Source: DASXVX01 sp036504075
Lineage (GTDB): Bacteria > Bacillota > Sulfobacillia > Symbiobacteriales > Symbiobacteriaceae
Reading direction: 5' to 3'
Assembly: GCA_036504075.1 (NCBI GenBank)
Contig: DASXVX010000055.1
Location: 186,001-250,000, forward strand
DNA length: 64,000 bases
The notes beneath the pieces were generated by a model. That model was not told the origin of the DNA and searched no databases. It saw only the letters and a list, made by a program, of their open reading frames with translations. This document shows, piece after piece, positions 50,517 to 58,722 of the stretch. The number at the start of each line of letters is the position of its first letter. Position 1 is the first letter of the stretch. A program made the position numbers and the translations under genes.

Positions 50517-51419
50517 ATGTTCAAACACCTGCTCGTACCACTGGACGGATCGAAATTAGCCGAGGCCGTGCTCTCCCCGACTCAGGTGCTCGCCACCGGG
50601 AGCGGGGCACGGGTCACGCTCTTTCACGTAGTAGAAAAAAACCCGCCGGCGCAGGTGCACGGCGAGCCTCATTTGACGGGGGTCCGGGAAGCGGCCGAGT
50701 ACCTGGGCGCCGTGGCCGCAAGGCTGGGGGCACAAGGGATCCAGGTCGACCTGCACGTGCACGATGAGCCCCACGGCGACGTGGCGCTCTCCATTACGGA
50801 ACATGCGGCCGAGTACGGCGCCGACCTGATCGTACTCGCCACCCACGGCAGCGGCGGCATGCGCGAGATAGTCTTCGGCACCATCGCCCAGAAAGTCATC
50901 GGCTACGGGCCGACGCCGGTGCTGGTCATCCACCCGGACACGGCGCCGACGGTCTTCGACGTGACCAGGCTCGCCATTCCCTGGGACGGCAAGCCCAGCC
51001 ACGAGTCCGCTCTCCCGATCGCACGGGAACTGGCCAAGAGCCTGGGTGCCCGGGCGCACTTCGTCTCGGTAGTCCCCCGGCGCACCGACCTGGGCGGCAC
51101 CGCGGCCGGCGCCGTGGGCAAGCTGTTGCCGACGGCCACGGCGCTGCTGCTGGAGGCACGGGAACAGGAGGCCACCCAGCAGATGGCGGCCCTGGCGGCG
51201 CAGTGGGAGCTTGAAGGCGTCCCGGCCACGTATCGGGTCGAACGGGGCGACCCGGCGGCGATGATTCTGCACGCCCTGAAGGAGAGCAAAGCCGATTTGC
51301 TGGTCCTCTCCACGCATACGAAAAAAGGCTGGTCAGCCTTTTGGGCCGGCAGCGTGGCGCCGAGAGTCATGTCGCAGTGGCGCCGGGCGACCCTGCTGGT
51401 CCGGGCCAACCCGCTATAG
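50517..51419 (+). CDS. tandem universal stress protein
   Basis: ATG at 50517 follows GGGGGGTTAGG at a short spacing, 4 bases after the Nramp stop, so co-translation is likely. 300 residues of two UspA domains. The first has HLLVPLDGSKLAEAVL and a ATP-loop-like GSGGMREIVFGTIAQKVIGYGPTPVLVI (G-2x-G-9x-G(S/T), about 120-147). The second (about 155-298) has the ATP loop in a weaker form (THTKKGWSAFWAGSVAPRVM). Such proteins bind ATP and modulate transporters or stress survival; here linkage to metal import is suggested by the operon. Confidence 0.9.
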   Translation: MFKHLLVPLDGSKLAEAVLSPTQVLATGSGARVTLFHVVEKNPPAQVHGEPHLTGVREAAEYLGAVAARLGAQGIQVDLHVHDEPHGDVALSITEHAAEYGADLIVLATHGSGGMREIVFGTIAQKVIGYGPTPVLVIHPDTAPTVFDVTRLAIPWDGKPSHESALPIARELAKSLGARAHFVSVVPRRTDLGGTAAGAVGKLLPTATALLLEAREQEATQQMAALAAQWELEGVPATYRVERGDPAAMILHALKESKADLLVLSTHTKKGWSAFWAGSVAPRVMSQWRRATLLVRANPL

Positions 51420-51432
51420 CGACAGACAAGTC

Positions 51433-51464
51433 GCAGCCCGGGAGGGGTAGGCCTCCCGGGCTGC
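51433..51464. terminator. bidirectional terminator
   Basis: GCAGCCCGGGAGG at 51433-51445 pairs with CCTCCCGGGCTGC at 51452-51464, followed by CATTTCATTTATATT. It separates the convergent universal stress and hypothetical genes. Confidence 0.8.
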
Positions 51465-51472
51465 CATTTCAT

Positions 51473-51715
51473 TTATATTGTGCGTATGCGGTTTGCACCG
51501 CTGGGGTATGTAGCGAGTAATTCACGGCACCGGGCGTCGTAGTGCCAGAAGAGCACTCCGCCGATGGCGGGCCTATACTCCGCCCAGGCGGCGGAGGTGG
51601 TCAGCTGATGGGCGATCCGTTCGGCCAGCACGTCCCGTCGTTCCGGCGGAATCTCGGGCTCCCACACTTCGAGGTCGGTGAAGACGGAGGAGTAAAGGTC
51701 CCGGCTCATACGCAT
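51473..51715 (-). CDS. hypothetical protein, 80 aa
   Basis: ATG at 51715 overlaps the end of the preceding gene (51706). GGGGG lies close upstream; ATG 51709 gives better spacing. The product is soluble with a central TTSAAWAEYRPAIGGVLFWHYDARC and no known motif. Translational coupling to the 86-residue gene upstream is likely. Function unknown. Confidence 0.6.
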   Translation of the reverse strand: MRMSRDLYSSVFTDLEVWEPEIPPERRDVLAERIAHQLTTSAAWAEYRPAIGGVLFWHYDARCRELLATYPSGANRIRTI

Positions 51716-51966
51716 GCCCCCAGGGTGTCAATGATAAATGGATCGCTGATCACAGCGGTCCGGCCGGGGCCGTCCACCCGGGTCAGCACAATCGTGAGCC
51801 GGGGCCGTTCGACGATCACTTCCTGAACGATCACTTCGAGGAGTCCCCGGAAGCCCGGATGATCCCAACTGAATTCGCTTGCCGCCCGTTCGGGCCGGCA
51901 GGAGGTTTGAATGTGGGCGGCGGCTTCCCAGGCGACGGCCGTGACACGCTCGAAGTACAGGGTCAC
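51706..51966 (-). CDS. hypothetical protein, 86 aa
   Basis: GTG at 51966 follows AGGAGGTG at 6 bases, a clear start; longer upstream frames lack a site. The protein is soluble with alternating strand-like segments (VTLYFERVTAVAWEAAAHI, LLEVIVQEVIVERPRLTIV). It resembles no family I can name. It forms a two-gene unit with 51473-51715. Confidence 0.6.
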   Translation of the reverse strand: MTLYFERVTAVAWEAAAHIQTSCRPERAASEFSWDHPGFRGLLEVIVQEVIVERPRLTIVLTRVDGPGRTAVISDPFIIDTLGACV

Positions 51967-52585
51967 GGGGAGCACCTCCTGGCGCCGACAGCTAGAAATC
52001 CTACCCGAATTGTAACGGGACGCGGAGGATCCGAAAAGGTGCGGGAGGCACGGGTGGCGTGGGACTGAGGTCCCAATTCTGTGGGCCTCTGGGCTGTTCG
52101 CAGGAACTGTGGGTTGGTTCATGGCGCGATTGTATAATCCCCAAGCGGTGTTGCGGCGCCGAACCCGACGGTCACAAGGAAGACAGCCCCTTGCAGGTGC
52201 GGGGGCTGTTCGAAAGTCGAACCGGGACGTCTGAAGTGCAGCGCCTACGCAAAACCGGTCTCTGGGCCCGTGGAGCTCGCCTGCTCCTGGTGGTTGTTCT
52301 GAACATCGTGGGCGTGTGCCCCTGTCAAGTAAAATTCCTGGCGAAATCATCAATTATTGCCACCCTGCCAAACCAGGGCGCGAGGCAAAATCTGACGGTA
52401 GGGGCTAGCCAAGGGCGGATCGAGGCCCTTCCGGGGTGTTTGGAGCGGTCATTGCCACCCAAAATCGGTCCCCTGCGTGGATTTGAGCGGGAGAACATCA
52501 GTTTCTTCCTGGTGTCCTGCTTCCAACCGATGGCAAAAACTGACGGCTGGCCTTCCCCGGGCGGAGTGTAGGCCGCCGATCTGTC
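51967..52585. other. 600-bp region without a supported gene
   Basis: A GC-rich hairpin (ACAGCCCC...GGGGGCTGT, about 52183-52212) follows TATAAT at 52133-52138, so a short transcript here is possible, but no good -35 or RNA family is visible. 52325-52400 is AT-richer. No protein frame is convincing. Confidence 0.35.
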
Positions 52586-52622
52586 GCACATCAGGCCTGC
52601 TCCGGCGGCAGGCCTGATGTGC
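52586..52622. repeat. perfect 15-bp inverted repeat
   Basis: GCACATCAGGCCTGC at 52586-52600 and GCAGGCCTGATGTGC at 52608-52622 with a 7-base loop. It lies at the 3' end of the decayed glycosylase and may have replaced its end. Confidence 0.7.
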
Positions 52623-52893
52623 TAGGTCGATCAGGGCATAATTGAAAGCGGACAAACTGTCCGCCGGCAGCGACTGGGCGCCCAGTTTCCAGACCCACCG
52701 CTTCGGGTTGGCATCGGGGGGTGCTCGGCACGACCGAAAAACCGGCTGAATATGCGCAGGACATGGACGTCTACAATGGGTTCGGGAACCCCATACGCAG
52801 AACAGACGACGGCGGCAGGGCTGAACGGCTGCCCCGCCGCAGCCGGCCAGCAGCGAGACCAGGAGGAGCAACGATACCAGGCCCCTTTTTCAC
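52600..52893 (-). pseudogene. decayed HhH-GPD DNA glycosylase (MutY/Nth-like)
   Basis: Read on the minus strand with frame changes, this stretch gives a helix-hairpin-helix-like LAGCG, then CSAYGVPEPIVDVHVLRIF and SRFFGR, then WKLGAQSLPADSLSAFNYAL and IDLAHQAC. These line up in order with LPGVG, AYGxPVxxVDTNVxRVxxRLFG and the FNQALMDLGxxxC segment of adenine glycosylase and endonuclease III. The pieces lie in different frames (shifts in a G4 run near 52885, a break near 52835, and a C6 run near 52710), and the N-terminal half and Fe-S cluster end are missing. The match is by eye and partial. Confidence 0.4.
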
Positions 52894-53078
52894 GAAACCT
52901 GACCTCTCCCGGCCATTTGGCTTCCCCGGACGTTAGCCATGCTGCATGTCACCTCGGCGGAGAGCCCCCGGAATCCTCTCGGCAGGGTCGTGTTGGCAGA
53001 CAGGGCCATTGCCGCGCAGCGTCGAACTGTTGCAGTATCCGCCCGGCAGACCCGTGGCGGAGGAAGGGGCGTTGGTCT

Positions 53079-54179
53079 TTGGGCCACTTTGAGGAATCGA
53101 AGGAGCGGGACGCCGGGGTAGAAACGGCGAACCCGTTGCCCCGTAAGAGTGCAAAGCCCACAGCGGGTCGGAAGACCACTGCGGCTCGGAAGCCCACAGC
53201 GGGTCGGAAGCCCGGCGCCGCCGGGGATGCGCGCAAGAAGGCCGGCAAACCCGGGGCGAAGAGCGCTGCTGCATCGAAGGGCGCCGCCTACGCACCACGG
53301 GGCGCCACGCATGCGCCGAAGGGCGTCGGCTGGACGATGACGGGCGCCGAGCGGCGACTTGCCAAAAAGGCGGGCGGGGCCGCGCCGGAAGGCATGGCGG
53401 GGGTCAGTCCGGAAAGCAAGCCCAGGGCCAAGGCGGGCGGGAAGCCGGTGTTCAAGTCGTGGGGCAAGCCTGCGGCGGGGCCGCTGGGCAGCCCGGAGCC
53501 CGTGGGCCTGCCGTCGGGCGGACCGGTAGGCCTGCCGGGCGCCAAGCCGGGTGGCAAGTCGTTCGGCCAGCCGGGCGCCAAGCCGGCAAGCAGACCGAGC
53601 GCCAAGCCGATGGGCAGGCCGGGCGGAAGGCCGGCAGGCATTTCGTCGGGAGAATCGGCCGGCATGCCGTCAAGCGGGCCAGTTGGGCTACCGGGCGCCA
53701 AGCCGGCGAGCAAGCCAGGCGCCAAGCCGTTCGGCAAGCCAGGCGCCAAGCCGTTCGGCAAGCCAGGCGCCAAGCCGTTCGGCAAGCCGGGCGCCAAGCC
53801 AGGCGCCAAGCCGTTCGGCAAGCCGGGCGCCAAGCCAGGCGCCAAGCCGGGCACCAGGCCGAGCGCCAGGCCGAGCGCCAGGCCCACTGTAGAGCGCTTC
53901 GCAGAGGCCGTGCCGGTCATCAAGTTAGACCCCGTGGCCGCGGCAAAACTGGCCTGGCAGCCGACCCTGAAATGGTGCCAGAAACAGCTGCTCGAAGCCC
54001 GGTGGATGGACCCGCAGGTGCTGGGAGCGCTCCAGAAGTTCCAGGGCATGGTGGAGGCCGTTCTGGCCGCGCCGGACGCGGGACAGTTCCGCGCCGCACA
54101 GAGCAAGGCGGTCAGCGGGATGGGCGATCATTCATACCTGCGCTGGGCGCCGGTGCCGGCCCCGCTGCCTACGGTGTAG
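53079..54179 (+). CDS. Lys/Pro/Gly/Ala-rich repeat protein
   Basis: The start is uncertain: TTG 53079 with GGAGGAAGGGG 9 bases upstream is taken; the frame is open earlier. About 366 residues. Residues 20-265 are low complexity, first Lys/Ala/Arg-rich (AKPTAGRKTTAARKP), then Pro/Gly units of the kind GAKPFGKP and GAKP. The last 90 residues are ordinary and helical (LAWQPTLKWCQKQLLEARWM, then ALQKFQGMVEAVLAAP). The basic repeat suggests binding to nucleic acid or an acidic polymer; a spore- or wall-associated role is possible. I know no homologue. Confidence 0.6.
   Translation: MGHFEESKERDAGVETANPLPRKSAKPTAGRKTTAARKPTAGRKPGAAGDARKKAGKPGAKSAAASKGAAYAPRGATHAPKGVGWTMTGAERRLAKKAGGAAPEGMAGVSPESKPRAKAGGKPVFKSWGKPAAGPLGSPEPVGLPSGGPVGLPGAKPGGKSFGQPGAKPASRPSAKPMGRPGGRPAGISSGESAGMPSSGPVGLPGAKPASKPGAKPFGKPGAKPFGKPGAKPFGKPGAKPGAKPFGKPGAKPGAKPGTRPSARPSARPTVERFAEAVPVIKLDPVAAAKLAWQPTLKWCQKQLLEARWMDPQVLGALQKFQGMVEAVLAAPDAGQFRAAQSKAVSGMGDHSYLRWAPVPAPLPTV
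53690..53885 (+). repeat. tandem repeat encoding GAKP(FGKP) units
   Basis: Units of 12 and 24 bases (GGCGCCAAGCC, A or G, with TTCGGCAAGCC) repeat about eight times inside the gene 53079-54179. Near-identity of neighbouring units implies recent slippage or unequal exchange, so length is likely to vary. Confidence 0.85.
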
Positions 54180-54182
54180 CGC

Positions 54183-54222
54183 AGAACAGCAGCCCTTCGC
54201 ATCTGCGGGGGCTGTTCTGTTA
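54183..54222 (+). terminator. terminator hairpin
   Basis: AGAACAGC-A-GCCC and GGGG-GCTGTTCT pair across 54183-54218, just after the repeat-protein stop, ending in GTTATG. Moderate strength. Confidence 0.55.
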
Positions 54223-54242
54223 TGAGAGGAGGTTACATCGGC

Positions 54243-54608
54243 GTGAGCAAACTGTTCAAGTACCCGGAAAGATATGCCATCGTCAGTCTGGATGCCACAG
54301 CCGCAATCCCCCCGGTTGCGTTCCCCAGTTTTTATGCCTGCATCCGTGACAAGAACGAAATCACCCTCATTATGCCGGAAGACCTGGTACCACCCCGGCA
54401 CAGCCAGGTAACCAAGGGGTACCGCATCGTCATGTTGGATACGGAGTTTGCGTTTGATGTCGTGGGTGTGCTTGCCGCCTGCAGCGCGGCGCTGGCGCAG
54501 GCGGGCATTCCGATAATGGCTTACTCCAGTTACAAGACGGATGTCTTTATGATCCAGGACGAGCACTTTGCGCAGGCGTGCGCCATGCTCGCGGGACTGC
54601 AGTTCTAG
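54243..54608 (+). CDS. ACT-domain protein
   Basis: GTG at 54243 follows AGGAGG at 9-10 bases; ATG 54222 is inside the preceding hairpin and less likely. 121 residues. The C-terminal half, GVLAACSAALAQAGIPIMAYSSYKTDVFMIQDE, has the beta-alpha-beta ACT pattern (split here at residues about 78-110) and resembles CASTOR/aspartate-kinase type ACT domains that bind amino acids. N-terminal strands include YAIVSLDATAAIPP. Probably a small amino-acid sensor; partner unknown. Followed by a strong terminator. Confidence 0.78.
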   Translation: MSKLFKYPERYAIVSLDATAAIPPVAFPSFYACIRDKNEITLIMPEDLVPPRHSQVTKGYRIVMLDTEFAFDVVGVLAACSAALAQAGIPIMAYSSYKTDVFMIQDEHFAQACAMLAGLQF

Positions 54609-54647
54609 CTTGCTGATCGGATCACGCAGCCGTGTGCGGACACGGGG

Positions 54648-54690
54648 AAAAGCCCGGGCGATATCATGCAAGTGATACCGCCCGGGCTTT
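54648..54690 (+). terminator. rho-independent terminator
   Basis: AAAGCCCGGGCG (54649-54660) pairs with CGCCCGGGCTTT (54679-54690), with an inner ATATCA/TGATAC step, 40 bases after the ACT-protein stop. Confidence 0.8.
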
Positions 54691-54791
54691 CGCTTGCCCG
54701 CCACCGGCGGGCGCCGGCGGCGGCGAACCCGGACCCGACTTTCCAGGCCCTACGAATCTGCGGACCAGCGGTAATGTGTTTTGCGCAAAGC

Positions 54792-54820
54792 TTGACAATC
54801 ATTGACATTTGCACTATCGT
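54792..54820 (+). promoter_or_regulatory. promoter of the chemoreceptor leader
   Basis: TTGACA at 54792-54797 and TATCGT at 54815-54820 with 17-base spacing. A second TTGACA starts 11 bases further on. The transcript would carry about 260 bases of leader before the chemoreceptor start. Confidence 0.5.
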
Positions 54821-54879
54821 AAGGGTAATGCAAATTATGGGGTTGCGTTCCTTTCAACATCGTAGGAGGTCCTGGTCAC

Positions 54880-55012
54880 TGAAAACGGCACACCCGTCGA
54901 AAGGCGGGGCCGCAAAGTTACGGGGCTGCCGGGCCGCAAGGCCTCACGCCGGCCGAACTTCCAGACGCACCAGGAGGGCACTGAGGCTGCTCTCTGAACG
55001 GAGAGCATTTTT
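54880..55012 (+). promoter_or_regulatory. candidate c-di-GMP (GEMM-I-like) riboswitch with terminator
   Basis: The leader contains CCGTCGAAAGGCGGGG followed by CCGCAAAGTTACGGGGCT and GCCGGGCCGCAAGG. This parallels the GEMM-I order CGAAAG, GGGGACGCAAAGCCACGGGUCU and GCCGGGUUGCC, with mismatches. Then GCTCTC/GAGAGC (54989-55006) and ATTTTTC form a clear terminator 73 bases before the chemoreceptor gene, a usual place for c-di-GMP switches. The aptamer call is by eye and could be wrong; the terminator is firm. Confidence 0.5.
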
Positions 55013-55084
55013 CATTGCCTGTACGGCCAGGGGACCGGCCTGCCTTGCGCGAGATCGCTGCCTCAAACTCCAGGAGGGCGAACC

Positions 55085-56944
55085 ATGCGTCTGCCGCTTA
55101 CCACCAAACTGACCGCCGCCTTCGCCTTTGTCGCTATGCTTGCCTCCAGCGCCGGCTTCTTCATCATGTTCACGCTGTCCACCGTCGCTGCGGACTACCG
55201 CCACGTGACCCAGGTCCTGGACGTCGCCCGGGCCGATGCGGGTGACCTCGCAACCGGCATCGCCGAACAGTTGTCGGCAACCCGGGCTTTCGTCTTGTAC
55301 AACAGCTCCAACCGTATCCAGGAGTTCAACGATGCCAGCACAAAAATCGACAAGACCATCAAGAATCTCCAGGGGGTCGTCACCGACGCGGCGGACCGGG
55401 GCCTCCTGGACGAACTTGTGGCGGTTGAAAAGCGGTATGCCGACGTGGCCCAGCAGTCCTTTGAGATGGTGAAACAAGATGAGGCGTCGCATGCACGCGC
55501 CCTCCTATCCAGCCAGGGCGTCCCGCTCACCACTCGGATGACCGATATCGTCCAGGGGTTCAACACCAAGTACGCAAAGCTGTCTGCGGAAGCCAGCCGG
55601 CAGGCCGCCGACACGGCCCGGCGGGCGCAATCCATCGGTTACGGCGCGATTGCCGCCACACTGATCGCAGCCGTGCTGCTGGGCATCCTGCTGGCCCGGT
55701 CGATCGCCCGGCCGGTGCGGCTGGTGGCAGCCACGGCGCGCAAGATGGCGGACGGCGACCTGACGACGGCACACCTGAAGGTGTCGACCCGTGATGAGGT
55801 GGAAGAGATGGCCGGCGCCTTCAACCGGATGTCGGCCAGCCTGCGCGCCCTCGTCCAGAGCGTGGCCGAGGGCACCCGCGCCGTCATGGCGGCCTCCGAG
55901 GAACTGTCCGGCACTTCCGGCCAGGCAGCTCAGGCGGCTCAGGGCGCTGCACGGGCCGTTTCCGAGATGGCCGCCAGCGCGGCCGGACAGGCCCGGGAAG
56001 CCGATGAGGTCAACCAGACGATGGAGCAGTTGCAGGCCACCATCCAGCAAATTGCCGGCGGGGCCAACAACTCGGCCGCCGAAGTCCAGAAGTCCTCCGC
56101 CCTGCTGGACCAGATGGCGGCGGCCCTCGCGGCCATGGCCGGCGATGCCGGGCAGGTGGCCGACGGCGCCGCTCGGACGGCGGAAAGCGCCTCGGAGGGC
56201 GCCGAGATCGTGGCGCGCACGGTAGCCGGCATGTCCCGGATCCGGGAGGCCGTGGGCCAGTCGGTGGCCCGCATGCAGGAACTGGAGAAGCTCTCCGGCC
56301 AGATCGGCACCATCACCGACGCCATTTCCGACATCGCCCGGCAGACCAACCTGCTGGCGTTAAATGCCGCCATCGAGGCCGCCCGTGCCGGCGAGAACGG
56401 GCGGGGGTTTGCGGTCGTGGCCGATGAGGTGCGCAAGCTGGCGGAACGCTCCGCCGGCTCTGCCAAGGAGATCGACGACCTGATCACCGCCATCCGGAGC
56501 CGGACGGCGGAAGCGGCGAGGGCCATGGCTGCCGGCAAGGCCGAAGTCGAGTCCGGATCCGGGCTGGCCGCAGAAGCCGGCCAGAAGCTGCAGGCCATCA
56601 TGCAGACGACTCGAGAAGCGGCGGAGAGCGTGGCCAGGATCGCCGGCGCCGCCGGACGGCTCCGGGAGGATGCGCAGGAGATGGTCGGGGCGTCCGGCAC
56701 CCTGGCGGCCGTCACGGAAGAGAACACCGCCGCCACCGAGGAGATGGCCGCCGGCTCCGAGCAGGTGACCCACGGGGCGGAGTCCATCGCCCAGACCGCC
56801 CGCTGGAGCGCCACCGCCGCCGAAGGGGTTGCGGCCTCCGTGGAAGAGTTGACCGCCTCCGCCGAAGCGGTGGCGGCCGAGGCGGACGACCTGCTCCGCA
56901 TCGCCCATGAACTGCAGGGGCAGGTGGTCCAGTTCAAGGTGTAA
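55085..56944 (+). CDS. methyl-accepting chemotaxis protein
   Basis: ATG at 55085 follows AGGAGG at 7 bases. 619 residues: TM1 (about 10-33), an extracellular four-helix bundle (about 34-185), TM2 (about 186-206, YGAIAATLIAAVLLGILLA), HAMP (about 207-260, RPVRLVAATARKMADGDL), and a long cytoplasmic signalling coiled coil. The hairpin tip NLLALNAAIEAARAGENGRG, with ADEVRKLAERS, binds CheA/CheW. Neighbouring Ala/Glu/Gln sites suit methylation. The ligand is unknown. No other chemotaxis gene is near. Confidence 0.95.
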   Translation: MRLPLTTKLTAAFAFVAMLASSAGFFIMFTLSTVAADYRHVTQVLDVARADAGDLATGIAEQLSATRAFVLYNSSNRIQEFNDASTKIDKTIKNLQGVVTDAADRGLLDELVAVEKRYADVAQQSFEMVKQDEASHARALLSSQGVPLTTRMTDIVQGFNTKYAKLSAEASRQAADTARRAQSIGYGAIAATLIAAVLLGILLARSIARPVRLVAATARKMADGDLTTAHLKVSTRDEVEEMAGAFNRMSASLRALVQSVAEGTRAVMAASEELSGTSGQAAQAAQGAARAVSEMAASAAGQAREADEVNQTMEQLQATIQQIAGGANNSAAEVQKSSALLDQMAAALAAMAGDAGQVADGAARTAESASEGAEIVARTVAGMSRIREAVGQSVARMQELEKLSGQIGTITDAISDIARQTNLLALNAAIEAARAGENGRGFAVVADEVRKLAERSAGSAKEIDDLITAIRSRTAEAARAMAAGKAEVESGSGLAAEAGQKLQAIMQTTREAAESVARIAGAAGRLREDAQEMVGASGTLAAVTEENTAATEEMAAGSEQVTHGAESIAQTARWSATAAEGVAASVEELTASAEAVAAEADDLLRIAHELQGQVVQFKV

Positions 56945-56952
56945 CAGCAACC

Positions 56953-56978
56953 GGGCCGGCGCTGTAGAGCGCCGGCCC
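56953..56978. terminator. terminator hairpin
   Basis: GGGCCGGCGCT and AGCGCCGGCCC pair around GTAG, then CGCCGTTTCG. It lies between the chemoreceptor and a convergent gene. Confidence 0.65.
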
Positions 56979-56991
56979 GCCGTTTCGAGCG

Positions 56992-57807
56992 TTATCCCTG
57001 TGAGAGAAACCGCTGGTAGCCAAACTCGTTGGCCAGCAGCTTCCGGTTTTGCGGCAGGGTGCCAGATCCGCCGACAAAGCCGCCGACATACCGGTACTCG
57101 TTGGTCACCATACTGGCAATGGCCCGGCCCAAGCCGAACGGAAACTCGACCATGACAGGCTTGGCCAAATTCGGCGCACCATCTTCCTCGATCGCCAGAA
57201 TCACCTGGGTCCCGGCGGGCAGGTTGATGAAATAGCCGTGGGATGAGGACCCCCAGCCGTCGAGATCGACGAACTGCCCGACATCAATGATCGGCCCGCC
57301 GGCGCATCCGCCATGCTGGCCGGTGATGATGGGATGCGCTGCATCAGCCACGGCATTGTTGTTGCTGCTCTGCGGCACTTGCTGCACGCCGGACAAGAAG
57401 AGACTGCCTAGCCAGGTGCCGCCCTCTCCAGGCCCGGACGCCCGGTCGGTCAGGTTGGCCGAGAGAATCCCGCCCTGCTGGGCCCAGTTGACCAGCGCCA
57501 GGTGGATGAACCCACCCGGGAACAGATTGTTATAAAAGGCTTGGGTCTGGGCCGCTGCAATCACAATCTCCCGATACTGGTTGAGCGCAATCACGCCGAC
57601 CAGGTTCGAGGTGACGATATCGAACGGCTCCCCCAGGCATTCCAGCTCGGTCACGTCGGCGCCCAGTGGGCTCTGGTTGGCGGCAGCCGCCCAGGGAACG
57701 ACGTCCTGAATCAGCAGGACTTTGCCACCCACCAGGCGAACATCTGCGGCTTCGACTGGTGCGGCTTTTTGTGCGGCGGCGCTTTCGGGATCATACAGCG
57801 ATTCCAT
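56992..57807 (-). CDS. uncharacterised protein with a possible GATase-like fold
   Basis: ATG at 57807 follows AAGGAGG at 8 bases. 271 residues, no signal peptide. A segment VLLIQDVVPWAAAANQ followed by IVIAAAQTQAFYNNLFPGGF and LVNWAQQGGILSANLTD has the strand-turn-helix order of class I glutamine-amidotransferase-like (DUF4350/ThuA-type) domains. AHPIITGQHGG and GRAIASMVTNEYRY near the C-terminus fit the same fold. No catalytic Cys-His-Glu triad is seen. The role is unknown; a surface or capsid-like role cannot be excluded. Confidence 0.5.
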   Translation of the reverse strand: MESLYDPESAAAQKAAPVEAADVRLVGGKVLLIQDVVPWAAAANQSPLGADVTELECLGEPFDIVTSNLVGVIALNQYREIVIAAAQTQAFYNNLFPGGFIHLALVNWAQQGGILSANLTDRASGPGEGGTWLGSLFLSGVQQVPQSSNNNAVADAAHPIITGQHGGCAGGPIIDVGQFVDLDGWGSSSHGYFINLPAGTQVILAIEEDGAPNLAKPVMVEFPFGLGRAIASMVTNEYRYVGGFVGGSGTLPQNRKLLANEFGYQRFLSQG

Positions 57808-57948
57808 AGCGGGAGCCTCCTTCATACGCTGTGGTGATGGAGGTGCCTCGGCCAATGTATGAAGGGCGACTCCAACAGGTGCCAGCTGAGGGTCACCCGG
57901 GCGGACTAGAGAATGGGTCCGGCCAGCGGGGGCCGGCACGGGTCCGGC

Positions 57949-58710
57949 TCAATGCGCCAGAAACTCCATCGCTCTGATCGCGAGCGGCGTCATGAACACG
58001 ATCGCCCCGTTCAGGAACAGCAGAAACGTCACAATGCTCATCGTGACAGTTGCCGTGCGGATGCGCTGCCGCACGGCCTCCTTCATCAGCGTAAGTTGGT
58101 GCTGCTCCTCTTCGGTAAAGACCCGCGCCAGCGGCACCCCCAGCGATCGCTGGTGGCGCAGATGCTCGACCAGCTCCTGAATCCGGGCATTTCGCGTCCG
58201 GGCCACAAACCGCTCCAGCGCAGACGGAAGCGGCGCCAGGCGGGCATCCGCGACCAACTCTTCGATCTCCGAACGCAGGGGTTCCCGGACCACCGGCGGC
58301 GCCGACTCCAGTGCCTGCAGCAGCGGGATGTTCACCGCCGCCTGCACCCGCAGGTGCCCGATCAAGTCGCTCACCGCCTGGTCCATGGCGATGCGCCGGC
58401 GGTACGCCAGTACCTTCCGCACCGCCGCCGACATAAACCACCCGCACACCGCGCTGAACAGGGGCGCCACCAGCGGCACCTGTCCCCGGCTCAACCCGGG
58501 CAGCGACACCAGAACCGCCACAACCACGGCAGTCACCAGTTGGACGATCTGCGAGTACCGACCCACCCGGACGGTGCGCGGCGGCATCCACCCGTCCGTC
58601 TTGAAGTCCCGCAGGAGCTCGGACCGCCGGTTCAGCAGCCGGCCCCCGCCAAACCAACCGGCCCACAGGGCCAGCACGCCCAGCCCGACCAGCAGAAGCA
58701 AAGCGGTCAA
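57949..58710 (-). CDS. GspF-domain membrane protein, TadC-like
   Basis: TTG at 58710 follows TAGGAGG at 8 bases. 253 residues: an N-terminal helix (about 3-22), two helices at 60-95, a helical GspF/T2SSF domain (about 105-210, QAVSDLIGHLRVQAAVNIPLL, then RSLGVPLARVF), and a C-terminal helix pair (about 220-248). It is the size of TadC, the inner-membrane platform of Tad/Flp pili. It follows the TadB-like gene by 12 bases, but no pilin, TadA ATPase or secretin is present in the window, so the system is incomplete here. Confidence 0.72.
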   Translation of the reverse strand: MTALLLLVGLGVLALWAGWFGGGRLLNRRSELLRDFKTDGWMPPRTVRVGRYSQIVQLVTAVVVAVLVSLPGLSRGQVPLVAPLFSAVCGWFMSAAVRKVLAYRRRIAMDQAVSDLIGHLRVQAAVNIPLLQALESAPPVVREPLRSEIEELVADARLAPLPSALERFVARTRNARIQELVEHLRHQRSLGVPLARVFTEEEQHQLTLMKEAVRQRIRTATVTMSIVTFLLFLNGAIVFMTPLAIRAMEFLAH

Positions 58711-58722
58711 CGATTTCGCCTC

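Noticed and set aside
49205..50524. Minus-strand open frame opposite the Nramp gene
   Set aside because: Translation is His/Gln/Arg-rich and lacks structure; Nramp motifs are on the plus strand.
52059..52571. 170-residue plus-strand frame
   Set aside because: Cys/Arg-rich with no motif or ribosome binding site; crosses a hairpin and an AT-rich stretch.
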